Shown piece after piece: positions 1 to 6,344 of a stretch of DNA of 40,631 nt. A model generated the notes under the pieces. The model saw nothing but the letters and a program-made list of their open reading frames with translations, was not told the DNA's origin and ran no database searches. The stretch spans positions 6,152 to 46,782 of the forward strand of contig NZ_SNXO01000017.1 of NCBI RefSeq assembly GCF_004362975.1, in the 5' to 3' direction. A program made the translations under genes and the position numbers. Origin of the DNA: Aminicella lysinilytica. GTDB taxonomy: Bacteria; Bacillota; Clostridia; Peptostreptococcales; Anaerovoracaceae. Position 1 is the stretch's first letter; the number at the start of each line of letters is the position of its first letter.

Positions 1-184
1 GAGTGCAGCTAGCACAGAGCCGAAGGCGATGGTGGTAGCGTGGCACTCTACGGCCGGAGACCTATGCAAATTTATGGAAGGTCCCCCGTCAGGAGTGCAG
101 CTAGCACAGAGCCGAAGGCGATGGTGGTAGCGTGGCACTCTACGGCCGGAGACCTATGCAAATTTATGGAAGGTCCCCCGTCAG
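1..184. repeat. 92-bp perfect tandem repeat (two copies)
   Basis: Bases 1-92 and 93-184 are identical, and a third copy begins at 185 but diverges after GAGTG. Each unit holds several small inverted repeats: GTGC/GCAC around AGCTA, GTAG/CTAC, and GGAGACC pairing with GGTCCCC with one mismatch. This looks more like structured RNA than protein-coding DNA. The unit length is not a multiple of three, so reading frames shift between copies. The stop codon of the neighbouring MATE gene (181-183, minus strand) lies in the last bases of copy 2. It may be part of a group II intron domain, a ncRNA repeat, or an assembly loop at a contig end; nothing here decides among these. Confidence 0.85.
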
Positions 185-1533
185 GAGTGAGCCTTACCCA
201 GCCTCATCATCTTCCTGGTAGCCCTCACGCAGAGGAAGGCGGCCAGAGCAGTTGATAGAATATCGGCTACCGGCTGGGCCCAGGCCAGACCGTTGATACC
301 CATCAATGCCTGGAGTATAAACAGCATTGGAATGTAGATCAGGCCTTGACGGCTCAGGTTGACGATAAGTGAGGAAGTAGCGTCGCCCATGGCCTGCAGA
401 GTGCTTATAAGCACATAGAATATGCCGAAGAGAAAGCTGGTGCAAAGCAGGATCCGCGAGAATTCCACTGCATATTCGAAGGCTTTCTCATCAGACAGGA
501 AGGCGTGGACTATCTGATTACAGAACAGGTAGCAAGTCGCAGTCAACACGACGCTTAGGATCAGAGCGAAGACCATGGAAAATTTCAGGACTTTTTTGTA
601 GCGATCCCACAGATTAGCCCCGACGCAATAGCCCAGTAGTGGCTGCACGCCGTTACCAAGGCCTATGCAGATCATTCCTGTAATCATAGTGACCTTCATA
701 GCAACGCCGATGCCGGCCAGTGCCATATCTCCATAAGAGGCCATCTGGCTATTGACGATGATCTGAGAAATACTCATAAGCAGTGAGCTCAGAGACGCCG
801 GTATGCCTATGGCAAGAACACCGCTGCAGACTTTATCTTTCAAAGTCACATACTTAGGACTGATACTGAGCATGGACTTTCCCCGCCAGAAGTACACCAG
901 ATAATAGCCGGCGCCGAAGACATTGCCGATGACAGTAGCGATGGCCGCACCCGCGATATTCCACCCAAACCCCAGGATCATGATTGGGTCCAGAACTACG
1001 TTGATAAGGTTGCCTATGAGCTGGCCCATCATGGCTTTCCGGGATTGGCCTTCAGCTCTGAGGATGTTGGAGTAGCAGTTTCCTATGAGCACGAAGGGCC
1101 CACCTATGCATACTATGTTCAGGTATGTCTTCGCAAGATCCCAGGTGGCGTCAGTAGCGCCGACTAGTTTCAGGATCTGGCCCATGAAGATCCAAAAGAA
1201 AACTGACATGATGACCCCGACTATGATGCATCCCCACATACAGAAAGCACAGACTTTTCTAGCATATTCAGTGCGCTTTTCGCCCATGGCTCTGGAAATA
1301 ACTGATGTGCCGCCGATACCGAAAACAGAGCCGACGGCCATGAATATGAGGAATATAGGCGTCGCAAGGGATACGGCTGCCACTTGAACGGCGTCGTGAG
1401 TTTGACCGATGAAAAATGTATCGGCCAGATTATATATGAGGACCATGAGCATGGCCGCCATAGCTGGCAGAGCGTTGTTGAAAACCGCCTTGCTAATGGA
1501 TCCTGATTCGAATTCCTGTAATTTTTCATTCAT
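181..1533 (-). CDS. MATE family multidrug/cation efflux transporter
   Basis: A 450-residue integral membrane protein of normal MATE length with about 12 predicted hydrophobic helices in two similar halves. The N-terminus (SISKAVFNNALPAMAAMLM then NLADTFFIGQ) is typical of the DinF/NorM-like MATE branch, which exports drugs or metabolites in exchange for Na+ or H+. I chose ATG at 1533 because GAAAGGA sits about 8 bases upstream; an in-frame GTG at 1557 lies before that ribosome site. The gene follows marR on the same strand with a 92-bp gap holding a MarR-like palindrome (1562-1579) and a hairpin (1594-1616), so repression by that MarR protein is likely. The last codons and stop run into the tandem repeat at the left edge. 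The substrate cannot be predicted. Confidence 0.93.
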   Translation of the reverse strand: MNEKLQEFESGSISKAVFNNALPAMAAMLMVLIYNLADTFFIGQTHDAVQVAAVSLATPIFLIFMAVGSVFGIGGTSVISRAMGEKRTEYARKVCAFCMWGCIIVGVIMSVFFWIFMGQILKLVGATDATWDLAKTYLNIVCIGGPFVLIGNCYSNILRAEGQSRKAMMGQLIGNLINVVLDPIMILGFGWNIAGAAIATVIGNVFGAGYYLVYFWRGKSMLSISPKYVTLKDKVCSGVLAIGIPASLSSLLMSISQIIVNSQMASYGDMALAGIGVAMKVTMITGMICIGLGNGVQPLLGYCVGANLWDRYKKVLKFSMVFALILSVVLTATCYLFCNQIVHAFLSDEKAFEYAVEFSRILLCTSFLFGIFYVLISTLQAMGDATSSLIVNLSRQGLIYIPMLFILQALMGINGLAWAQPVADILSTALAAFLCVRATRKMMRLGKAHS

Positions 1534-1561
1534 AATATCTGTCCTTTCACAGGACACAAAC

Positions 1562-1579
1562 TCAATAGCACGCTATTGA
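1562..1579. promoter_or_regulatory. Candidate MarR operator upstream of the MATE gene
   Basis: TCAATAGCACGCTATTGA is an inverted repeat with 8-bp arms and only the central pair unmatched. Nearly the same palindrome lies in the marR promoter at 2101-2118. It sits 29 bases before the MATE start, in the marR-MATE gap. Two matching palindromes around a marR gene and its neighbour are the expected pattern for MarR dimers; binding is inferred. Confidence 0.75.
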
Positions 1580-1593
1580 TTACCCCTTGATGA

Positions 1594-1616
1594 ATGCCTG
1601 CCACAGTGACAGGCAT
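1594..1616 (-). other. Hairpin between marR and the MATE gene
   Basis: ATGCCTGCCAC (1594-1604) and its near complement (1606-1616) form an 11-bp stem with one G-T pair, directly after the marR stop. There is no T-run on the minus strand side, so it is not a clean terminator. It may cause partial attenuation or RNA processing between the two genes. Confidence 0.5.
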
Positions 1617-1625
1617 GAGTTATAA

Positions 1626-2051
1626 TTATTTAATAGTGTCTCTGACTTTTCCCAGCATAATTCGGAAATCCTTGCGTTCAGTTTCCGTCAGAGACGATAA
1701 CAGATGCTCTTCAGCAATATTCATATTCTCCTCGGCTGTCTTGCAGCACTGCTTGCCGCGGGACGTGAGACGAACCAGCTTTATTCTTTTGTCCCCCGGG
1801 TCGCCGAAACTGTCGATCAGATCCTTTTGTTCCAGCCTGGTGATAACGCCGGCGGCCGTGGACTGGGCCACCTTCATGTACTTCTCGATTTCCTTCAGTG
1901 GAAGCTCCTGACCGGGCGTATCATCGAGTAACATCAGCACACCGACCTGAGCCATAGTCAAGCCGTCCCGCCTGAGCATATTATTGGATTCTTTCTCCAA
2001 GGCGTCATGAAGTTGCTTGATCATGAAGCCGCATTTATCTTTAGTATCCAT
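1626..2051 (-). CDS. MarR family transcriptional regulator
   Basis: A 141-residue winged-helix protein of standard MarR length. The DNA-binding core is visible in the middle: LTMAQVGVLMLLDD, then LKEIEKYMKVAQSTAAGVITRLEQKDLI (recognition helix around STAAGVITRLE), then the wing DPGDKRIKLVRLTSRG. MarR dimers repress neighbouring efflux genes and release DNA on ligand binding or oxidation. The start at 2051 has GGAGAA about 7 bases upstream. It is transcribed with the MATE gene downstream. Its own promoter overlaps a palindrome at 2101-2118, which suggests autoregulation. Confidence 0.93.
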   Translation of the reverse strand: MDTKDKCGFMIKQLHDALEKESNNMLRRDGLTMAQVGVLMLLDDTPGQELPLKEIEKYMKVAQSTAAGVITRLEQKDLIDSFGDPGDKRIKLVRLTSRGKQCCKTAEENMNIAEEHLLSSLTETERKDFRIMLGKVRDTIK

Positions 2052-2075
2052 AGTTATTCTCCATTCGATAGTATG

Positions 2076-2104
2076 ATATTAAACCCATTACAACAAAAAG
2101 TCAA
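2076..2104 (-). promoter_or_regulatory. Sigma-A promoter of marR
   Basis: On the minus strand TTGACT (2104-2099) is followed by a 17-bp spacer and TAATAT (2081-2076). The -35 box shares its first bases with the candidate MarR operator at 2101-2118, so a bound repressor would block polymerase. Confidence 0.75.
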
Positions 2105-2118
2105 TAGCATGCTATTAA
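2101..2118. promoter_or_regulatory. Candidate MarR operator in the marR promoter
   Basis: TCAATAGCATGCTATTAA contains the perfect 14-bp palindrome AATAGCATGCTATT and matches the site at 1562-1579 in 16 of 18 positions. It overlaps the marR -35 box and ends a few bases before the -35 box of the divergent gene at 2182, so it may affect both directions. Confidence 0.75.
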
Positions 2119-2122
2119 TTTC

Positions 2123-2151
2123 TTGCAAACTTACGCAGGCGATGATACAAT
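2123..2151 (+). promoter_or_regulatory. Sigma-A promoter of the small gene at 2182
   Basis: TTGCAA (2123-2128), a 17-bp spacer and TACAAT (2146-2151), about 30 bases before the start codon at 2182. Confidence 0.65.
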
Positions 2152-2181
2152 GGCAATAGATAAACAGATGCAAGGGGGTAC

Positions 2182-2373
2182 ATGAATATGATAGGTAAGG
2201 AAATCGCCCAGTACAGCGGTAAGGTCGTGGACAAAACCACCCTTGACAGGATCGCTTCGTCTGAGAATGTGAAGGTGGTCAGGGATTGCGGCATAGACGG
2301 GAATCATCTGGGGAAGAAATGGTATGTTATCGTGTTTAAGGACGACACGGAAATCAGCGTTTACGTGAAGTGA
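2182..2373 (+). CDS. Small hypothetical protein, 63 residues
   Basis: A short soluble protein with no signal peptide or membrane segment. The pattern TTLDRIASSENVKVVRDCGIDGNHLGKKWYVIVFKDDTEISVYVK reads as one helix and two or three strands, and I do not recognise a family. AGGGGG lies just before the ATG at 2182; a second in-frame ATG at 2188 has better spacing (9 bases), so either may be used. A good promoter lies upstream and a lipoprotein gene starts 16 bases downstream, so the two are probably co-transcribed. Confidence 0.7.
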   Translation: MNMIGKEIAQYSGKVVDKTTLDRIASSENVKVVRDCGIDGNHLGKKWYVIVFKDDTEISVYVK

Positions 2374-2389
2374 GAGTCTGGGGGGAGTT

Positions 2390-2932
2390 ATGAGGAAGAA
2401 AATTTTTGTAATATTTATGATATGCCTGATGGTGGCATTCTGCTTCGCCTGCGGCAGCAAGAGTTCCACTAAGGATAAGGACAGTTCCGGCAGTAAAAGT
2501 GATACGGAGCAGGCTCAGAGCGGTGATTCCGGCAGCAGCGACAGCACAGAGAAAACCGACGAGGGCGACAGCACCGATCCTGCCAACGAGGACACTACGG
2601 CGGCTACTACGGAGAATAAGACTGATGCGCAGGCATCCAAGTTGTACATTGGCACATGGAAACTTAAGGGCCTTCTGGATAGCGATGGCAGTATAACTGA
2701 CGCAGGATCCTGCAAGTACATCGTTAATAAGGACGGCAGTTACACAGCCAAGGGAACTATCGACGGCAAGGACATCGCCGAGAGCGGGACTTGGACACTT
2801 AATGGCAAGAAGAAGCTCGTGGCAGGGGATCAGACTCTGGGTATCAACAGCGACGGATACATGCTGAGATACTCGGGAGAGAGAAACGGAAAGGGATATA
2901 AACTGTACTATGCATTTAAGAAGAGTAAATAG
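2390..2932 (+). CDS. Putative lipoprotein with acidic Ser/Thr linker
   Basis: A 180-residue exported protein. The N-terminus has lysines, a hydrophobic stretch and a lipobox ending at Cys21 (FCFAC), so it should be lipid-anchored on the outer face of the membrane. Residues 22-83 are a low-complexity Ser/Asp/Thr/Glu linker. The C-terminal part (about 84-180) begins LYIGTWKLKGLL and continues with several beta-strand-like segments (GSYTAKGTIDGKDIAESGTWTL), resembling small lipocalin-like lipoprotein domains. The function is unknown. The start has a GGGGGGAG ribosome site. Its 3' end overlaps the following HAD gene by 23 bases. Confidence 0.8.
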   Translation: MRKKIFVIFMICLMVAFCFACGSKSSTKDKDSSGSKSDTEQAQSGDSGSSDSTEKTDEGDSTDPANEDTTAATTENKTDAQASKLYIGTWKLKGLLDSDGSITDAGSCKYIVNKDGSYTAKGTIDGKDIAESGTWTLNGKKKLVAGDQTLGINSDGYMLRYSGERNGKGYKLYYAFKKSK

Positions 2933-3581
2933 CACTGAGCTGATCGCAGGGGCGATTTTCGATGTAGATGGAACGCTTTTAGATACGATGCCCGTGTGGC
3001 ACGACGCGGGGGCCAGGTATCTGGCGACCCTCGGTATCAAGGCGGCAGAGGGTCTGGGTGACCGGCTCTTCGTGGAGACCGTTGATTCCGGCGCCCAGTT
3101 CATGATAGATGAATATGACTTGGAAATGACGGTCCCGGAGGTCAGCCGCGGCATCAACGAACAGATGGAGCAATACTATTTCGACGAGGCACCGCTGAAG
3201 GAAGGCGCACTGGAACTGCTGCAGCGTATGGATGCGGCCGGTATCCCCATGACCGTGGCGTCATCTACGGATCAGTATTGCATCGACGCGGCCTTTAAAA
3301 GGCTCGGCATTCAAGACTACTTTCAGGCGGTTTTGTCCTGCGGAGACTTCGATACAACAAAGGCCAGCCCGGCGATTTTCTTTGAGGCTGTGTCACAGAT
3401 GGGCACGGAGATACCCCTGACATGGGTCTTTGAAGACGGTCTGTACGCCATTAAGACCGCCAGAGGCGAGGGCTTCCGTACAGTGGGCATTTACGATGAA
3501 GTCAGCGAGGCCGATCAGGAAGATATAATCAGATACTCGGACTATTACTACAGGAGTTTAGCAGACTTCGAAATAATATAA
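2910..3581 (+). CDS. HAD superfamily hydrolase (subfamily IA, beta-phosphoglucomutase-like)
   Basis: A 223-residue cytoplasmic phosphatase or phosphomutase. HAD motif I is FDVDGTLLD (nucleophile Asp18, acid/base Asp20), motif II is in TVASSTD (about 115-121), the motif III lysine is Lys151 in TTKASP, and motif IV is FEDGLYAIKTA (acidic pair 175-176). The helical cap between motifs I and II is that of subfamily IA. The substrate cannot be assigned. The start at 2910 overlaps the end of the lipoprotein gene by 23 bases, suggesting translational coupling. A hairpin terminator follows at 3593-3619. Confidence 0.9.
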   Translation: MHLRRVNSTELIAGAIFDVDGTLLDTMPVWHDAGARYLATLGIKAAEGLGDRLFVETVDSGAQFMIDEYDLEMTVPEVSRGINEQMEQYYFDEAPLKEGALELLQRMDAAGIPMTVASSTDQYCIDAAFKRLGIQDYFQAVLSCGDFDTTKASPAIFFEAVSQMGTEIPLTWVFEDGLYAIKTARGEGFRTVGIYDEVSEADQEDIIRYSDYYYRSLADFEII

Positions 3582-3592
3582 ATCATAACAGA

Positions 3593-3619
3593 AGCCGTAT
3601 GTTTCAAAGTACGGCTTTT
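3593..3619 (+). terminator. Terminator after the HAD gene, overlapping the next promoter
   Basis: AGCCGTA (3593-3599) pairs with TACGGCT (3610-3616) across a 10-base loop and ends in TTTT. The -35 box of the nitroreductase promoter lies inside the loop. Confidence 0.6.
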
Positions 3620-3629
3620 ATAGTATAAT
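3602..3629 (+). promoter_or_regulatory. Promoter of the nitroreductase gene
   Basis: TTTCAA (3602-3607), a 16-bp spacer and a perfect TATAAT (3624-3629), 30 bases before the start codon. It is embedded in the upstream terminator hairpin. Confidence 0.65.
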
Positions 3630-3659
3630 GGAAACATAGTGAACAAGGAGGTAATTTTA

Positions 3660-4187
3660 ATGAATACATTAGATGCAATTGCTAAGAGATGCTCATGCAG
3701 GGTGTATAAGCCAGAGCAGTTAAAGGATGAAGATCTGAAGAAAATCATAGAGGCAGGCAATGCCGCTCCGGTAGGAATGGGAAAGTACGACACGCTGAAA
3801 TTTACAGTAGTACAGGACAAGGGACTCATTGAGAAAATCGATGGAGCCGGTGCCAGCTTTTTTGCTAAACAGGGTATAGATATCCCTCATCCGCTGTGCA
3901 GCGCGCCTACATTTATAATGGTTTCCGGAGCCGCCGGAGATATCACTCCTATGAACACAGCCTGTGTCATTGAGAATATGATCATCGAGGCTACGGATCT
4001 GGGCGTGGGTTCATGCTACATCATGGGCAATGTGGCTGCCATCAAGGGAAATGAAGGATTCAAGGCCGCTCTCAGGATCCCTGAGGGATTCGAGATGGTA
4101 TCGGGGCTGATCCTGGGTTACCCTGCAGAGGAGCCTGCAGCCAGAGAACTTGTGACCGATAAAATCGCGGCAGAATATATCAAATAA
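3660..4187 (+). CDS. Nitroreductase family protein (FMN-dependent)
   Basis: A 175-residue flavoprotein of the short nitroreductase type. The FMN phosphate-binding arginines are in AKRCSCRVYKPEQL near the N-terminus. Other family landmarks are EAGNAAPVGMGKYDTLKFTVVQD, ACVIENMIIEATDLGVGSC and SGLILGYPAEEP near the C-terminus. Such enzymes use NAD(P)H to reduce nitro compounds, quinones or other acceptors. ATG at 3660 is chosen over an upstream in-frame start because AAGGAGG lies 8 bases before it. The gene has its own promoter and a downstream terminator, so it is probably monocistronic. Confidence 0.92.
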   Translation: MNTLDAIAKRCSCRVYKPEQLKDEDLKKIIEAGNAAPVGMGKYDTLKFTVVQDKGLIEKIDGAGASFFAKQGIDIPHPLCSAPTFIMVSGAAGDITPMNTACVIENMIIEATDLGVGSCYIMGNVAAIKGNEGFKAALRIPEGFEMVSGLILGYPAEEPAARELVTDKIAAEYIK

Positions 4188-4202
4188 GAGGGAAAATAAC
4201 AT

Positions 4203-4239
4203 GGAGCTGTGACCGTTTGCGGATGCGGCTCCTATTTTT
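4203..4239 (+). terminator. Terminator after the nitroreductase gene
   Basis: GGAGC (4203-4207) pairs with GCTCC (4228-4232). G-T wobbles extend the stem, CCG/CGG closes the apex, and TATTTTT follows. Confidence 0.65.
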
Positions 4240-4241
4240 GT

Positions 4242-4269
4242 TTGAAAAATGCTGATAATTTGTTATAAT
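4242..4269 (+). promoter_or_regulatory. Promoter of the MFS transporter gene
   Basis: TTGAAA (4242-4247), a 16-bp spacer and TATAAT (4264-4269), 50 bases before the start codon. Confidence 0.7.
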
Positions 4270-4319
4270 ATTCCCTGTGGCAGAGGGATGACTTCGCTGC
4301 GTCAGGAAGGAAACTAATA

Positions 4320-5540
4320 ATGAATAAACTGCTGAATTTTGAATACGCTACCATTCACGGAACATACTGGATGATTTATGCCAGCTGCGCAAGCTTCGCG
4401 TCGGTGTTCCTGCTGGGTAACGGATATTCCAATTCTGAAATAGGCATTATCATGGCCGTAGCCAATGTGCTGGCCGTAGTAATGCAGCCGCTGACTGCCG
4501 ACCTGGCAGACAGGTCCAAACGTTTTCCCATCATCAGCATTACGGAGATAATGACGTTGATGATGATGGTTTTCACGGCATTCATGTTCATACTTCACGG
4601 AAGGACAATGGCCCTTTTCGTCATTTACGTTTTGCTCCTGGCCTGGCACACGGTGCTGCAGCCTCTGTTCAATTCATTGAACTTCAAACTTCAGGAGTGC
4701 GGTGTCCATCTGAATTTCGGCGTCTGCAGGAGCATGGGCTCCCTGGCCTATTCGGTACTGTGCCTGTTCCTGGGAGACCTGGTAGAGAGATGCGGCATAT
4801 CCATTCTTCCCATAACCAGCGAAGTGATGATGGTGCTGCTCATGATCAGCATAGCCATGACGGCCAGGCAGTATCATAAGGTCATGAAGGTCAACGAGAA
4901 AAAGCTGGCTGAGGCGAAAGCAAAACTGCCGGCGGAAGAGTCTGAGGAAATCAATCTTATTGACTTCGTCAAAAGGAACAAATTGTTCTTCGTGTTGCAG
5001 ATCGGCGTGTTGCTGGTGTTCATAGAGAATCAGGTGCTGAACAATTTCATGCTGCAGATAGTTACCAATGTCGGCGGTACGGAAACGGACATGGGCAGGA
5101 TATTCTCCCTCATGGCGTTCTTGGAAATACCTACGTTATTCTGCTTCGACTGGATAAACAAAAGGTTTTCCTGCGGTTTTCTGCTGAAGGTAGCGTCCGT
5201 TGGCTTCACTCTTAAGATAGGCGTAGTTTTCCTGGCACAGTCGGTAGCTATGATTTTCGCCGCGCAATTCCTACAACTGGTAAGTTTCGCGCTGTTCCTG
5301 CCGGCCATGGTACACTATATAGATGAAATCATGAGCAAAGGTGAGGCTGTAAAAGGTCAGGCTCTTTACACGATGATGATAACCGTGAGCTCGGTGCTGG
5401 GAAGCCTCTTCGGCGGCGTGATCCTTGATTTCAGCGGCGCCAGGATGCTGACTATGTTGTCAACCATACTGGCAGCTATAGGGACTGTCATCGTTATCGT
5501 CATGGTAGATAAGGTCAATGCTAATCTTAAAAATTCTTAA
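4320..5540 (+). CDS. MFS transporter (LacY-like / MFS_1-like)
   Basis: A 406-residue membrane protein with 12 predicted helices in two bundles and a charged central loop around residues 185-215 (KVNEKKLAEAKAKLPAEESEE). It opens with FEYATIHGTYWMIYASCASFASVFLLGNGYS, as in LacY/NupG-like MFS proteins, and the helix 2-3 loop ADLADRSKRFP matches the MFS signature region. Proteins of this kind usually carry sugars or nucleosides with H+; the substrate is unknown. AGGAAGG lies about 9 bases before the ATG. It has its own promoter. A weak hairpin (5562-5577) lies between it and the next gene. Confidence 0.88.
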   Translation: MNKLLNFEYATIHGTYWMIYASCASFASVFLLGNGYSNSEIGIIMAVANVLAVVMQPLTADLADRSKRFPIISITEIMTLMMMVFTAFMFILHGRTMALFVIYVLLLAWHTVLQPLFNSLNFKLQECGVHLNFGVCRSMGSLAYSVLCLFLGDLVERCGISILPITSEVMMVLLMISIAMTARQYHKVMKVNEKKLAEAKAKLPAEESEEINLIDFVKRNKLFFVLQIGVLLVFIENQVLNNFMLQIVTNVGGTETDMGRIFSLMAFLEIPTLFCFDWINKRFSCGFLLKVASVGFTLKIGVVFLAQSVAMIFAAQFLQLVSFALFLPAMVHYIDEIMSKGEAVKGQALYTMMITVSSVLGSLFGGVILDFSGARMLTMLSTILAAIGTVIVIVMVDKVNANLKNS

Positions 5541-5561
5541 TAAATGTTAAAAATCACGAAA

Positions 5562-5585
5562 CCACTATACTTAGTGGGCAGTTTT
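5562..5585 (+). terminator. Weak hairpin after the MFS gene
   Basis: CCACTA (5562-5567) and TAGTGG (5572-5577) form a 6-bp stem with a four-base loop, followed by GCAGTTTT. The T-tract is short and displaced, so termination would be partial. It lies in the leader of the response-regulator gene; no convincing promoter for that gene is visible. Confidence 0.35.
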
Positions 5586-5636
5586 GATATAAAATGTAAA
5601 GGTTACGAGAGGGAACAGGGAAGAAAGGTTGCAGTT

Positions 5637-6344
5637 ATGCATGATAGAATATTAATTGTAGATGACGATCCGAACATCAGAGAAGTGCTTACGGTGCTCC
5701 TCAGCAGCGAGGGATTCGATGTTGATGAGGCGGAGAACGGTAAGCTGGCAGTTGAGAAGGTATATAGCGATGAATCTATCGACTTGATAGTGCTGGATAT
5801 AATGATGCCGGAAATGGACGGAGTAGAAGTGTGCGCCAAGGTGAGACAGAAGTCTCAGGTGCCTATTCTCTTCCTTACAGCCAAGTCTCAGGATCAGGAT
5901 AAAGTCGAGGCCTATACCAACGGCGGCGATGATTTTCTGGTCAAGCCATTTTCACAGACTGAGCTTCTGATGAAGATCAAGTCGCTCATAAGACGTCACA
6001 ACGAGTATGATAAGGTGGAGGTCATGGCCAAAGCCGATGATAATAAGGAAGTCCTGGCGGAAAACGTCGTAGTAGATGTGCGGACCAGATCCGTTCGTAA
6101 GGATGACACCAGAATAAACCTGACAGATAAAGAATTCGACATTTTAAGATATTTTATGGACCACAAGGGAGATATAGTTCAGAATAAGGACCTTTATGAA
6201 AGTGTTTGGGGTGAGAAATACCTGCCTTCAGCAGGTAACACTATCATGGTTCACGTTTTGAACCTGCGTAAAAAGCTGGAAGACGACATCAATAAGCCGA
6301 AGATTATCAAGACCGTGTGGGGAAAGGGATACCGCATTGAGTAA
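5637..6344 (+). CDS. OmpR/PhoB-family response regulator
   Basis: A 235-residue two-domain regulator. Receiver: acidic pocket Asp9-Asp11 (ILIVDDDPN), phosphoacceptor Asp54 (LIVLDIMMPEMDG), Thr81 and Lys103 (LVKPFS). The C-terminal winged helix (about 140-235) has INLTDKEFDILRYF and VWGEKYLPSAGNTIMVHVLNLRKKLED and ends GKGYRIE, as in VanR/OmpR proteins. I take ATG at 5637 (GAAGAAAGG upstream, receiver begins at once); a longer in-frame start at 5544 adds 31 residues unlike the family. The downstream kinase gene overlaps it by 8 bases, so they form a pair. Confidence 0.93.
   Translation: MHDRILIVDDDPNIREVLTVLLSSEGFDVDEAENGKLAVEKVYSDESIDLIVLDIMMPEMDGVEVCAKVRQKSQVPILFLTAKSQDQDKVEAYTNGGDDFLVKPFSQTELLMKIKSLIRRHNEYDKVEVMAKADDNKEVLAENVVVDVRTRSVRKDDTRINLTDKEFDILRYFMDHKGDIVQNKDLYESVWGEKYLPSAGNTIMVHVLNLRKKLEDDINKPKIIKTVWGKGYRIE

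Noticed and set aside
40-255. Open frame of 71 codons across the tandem repeat
   Set aside because: It reads through two copies of a structured repeat whose length is not a multiple of three and continues antisense to the MATE gene; no ribosome site and no protein-like pattern.
2354-3157. Long minus-strand frame opposite the lipoprotein and HAD genes
   Set aside because: It is the antisense shadow of two well-supported genes, with no ribosome site or recognisable domain.
5544-5636. Longer N-terminus for the first response regulator
   Set aside because: The 31 added residues do not resemble a receiver domain, and a proper ribosome site lies just before the ATG at 5637.
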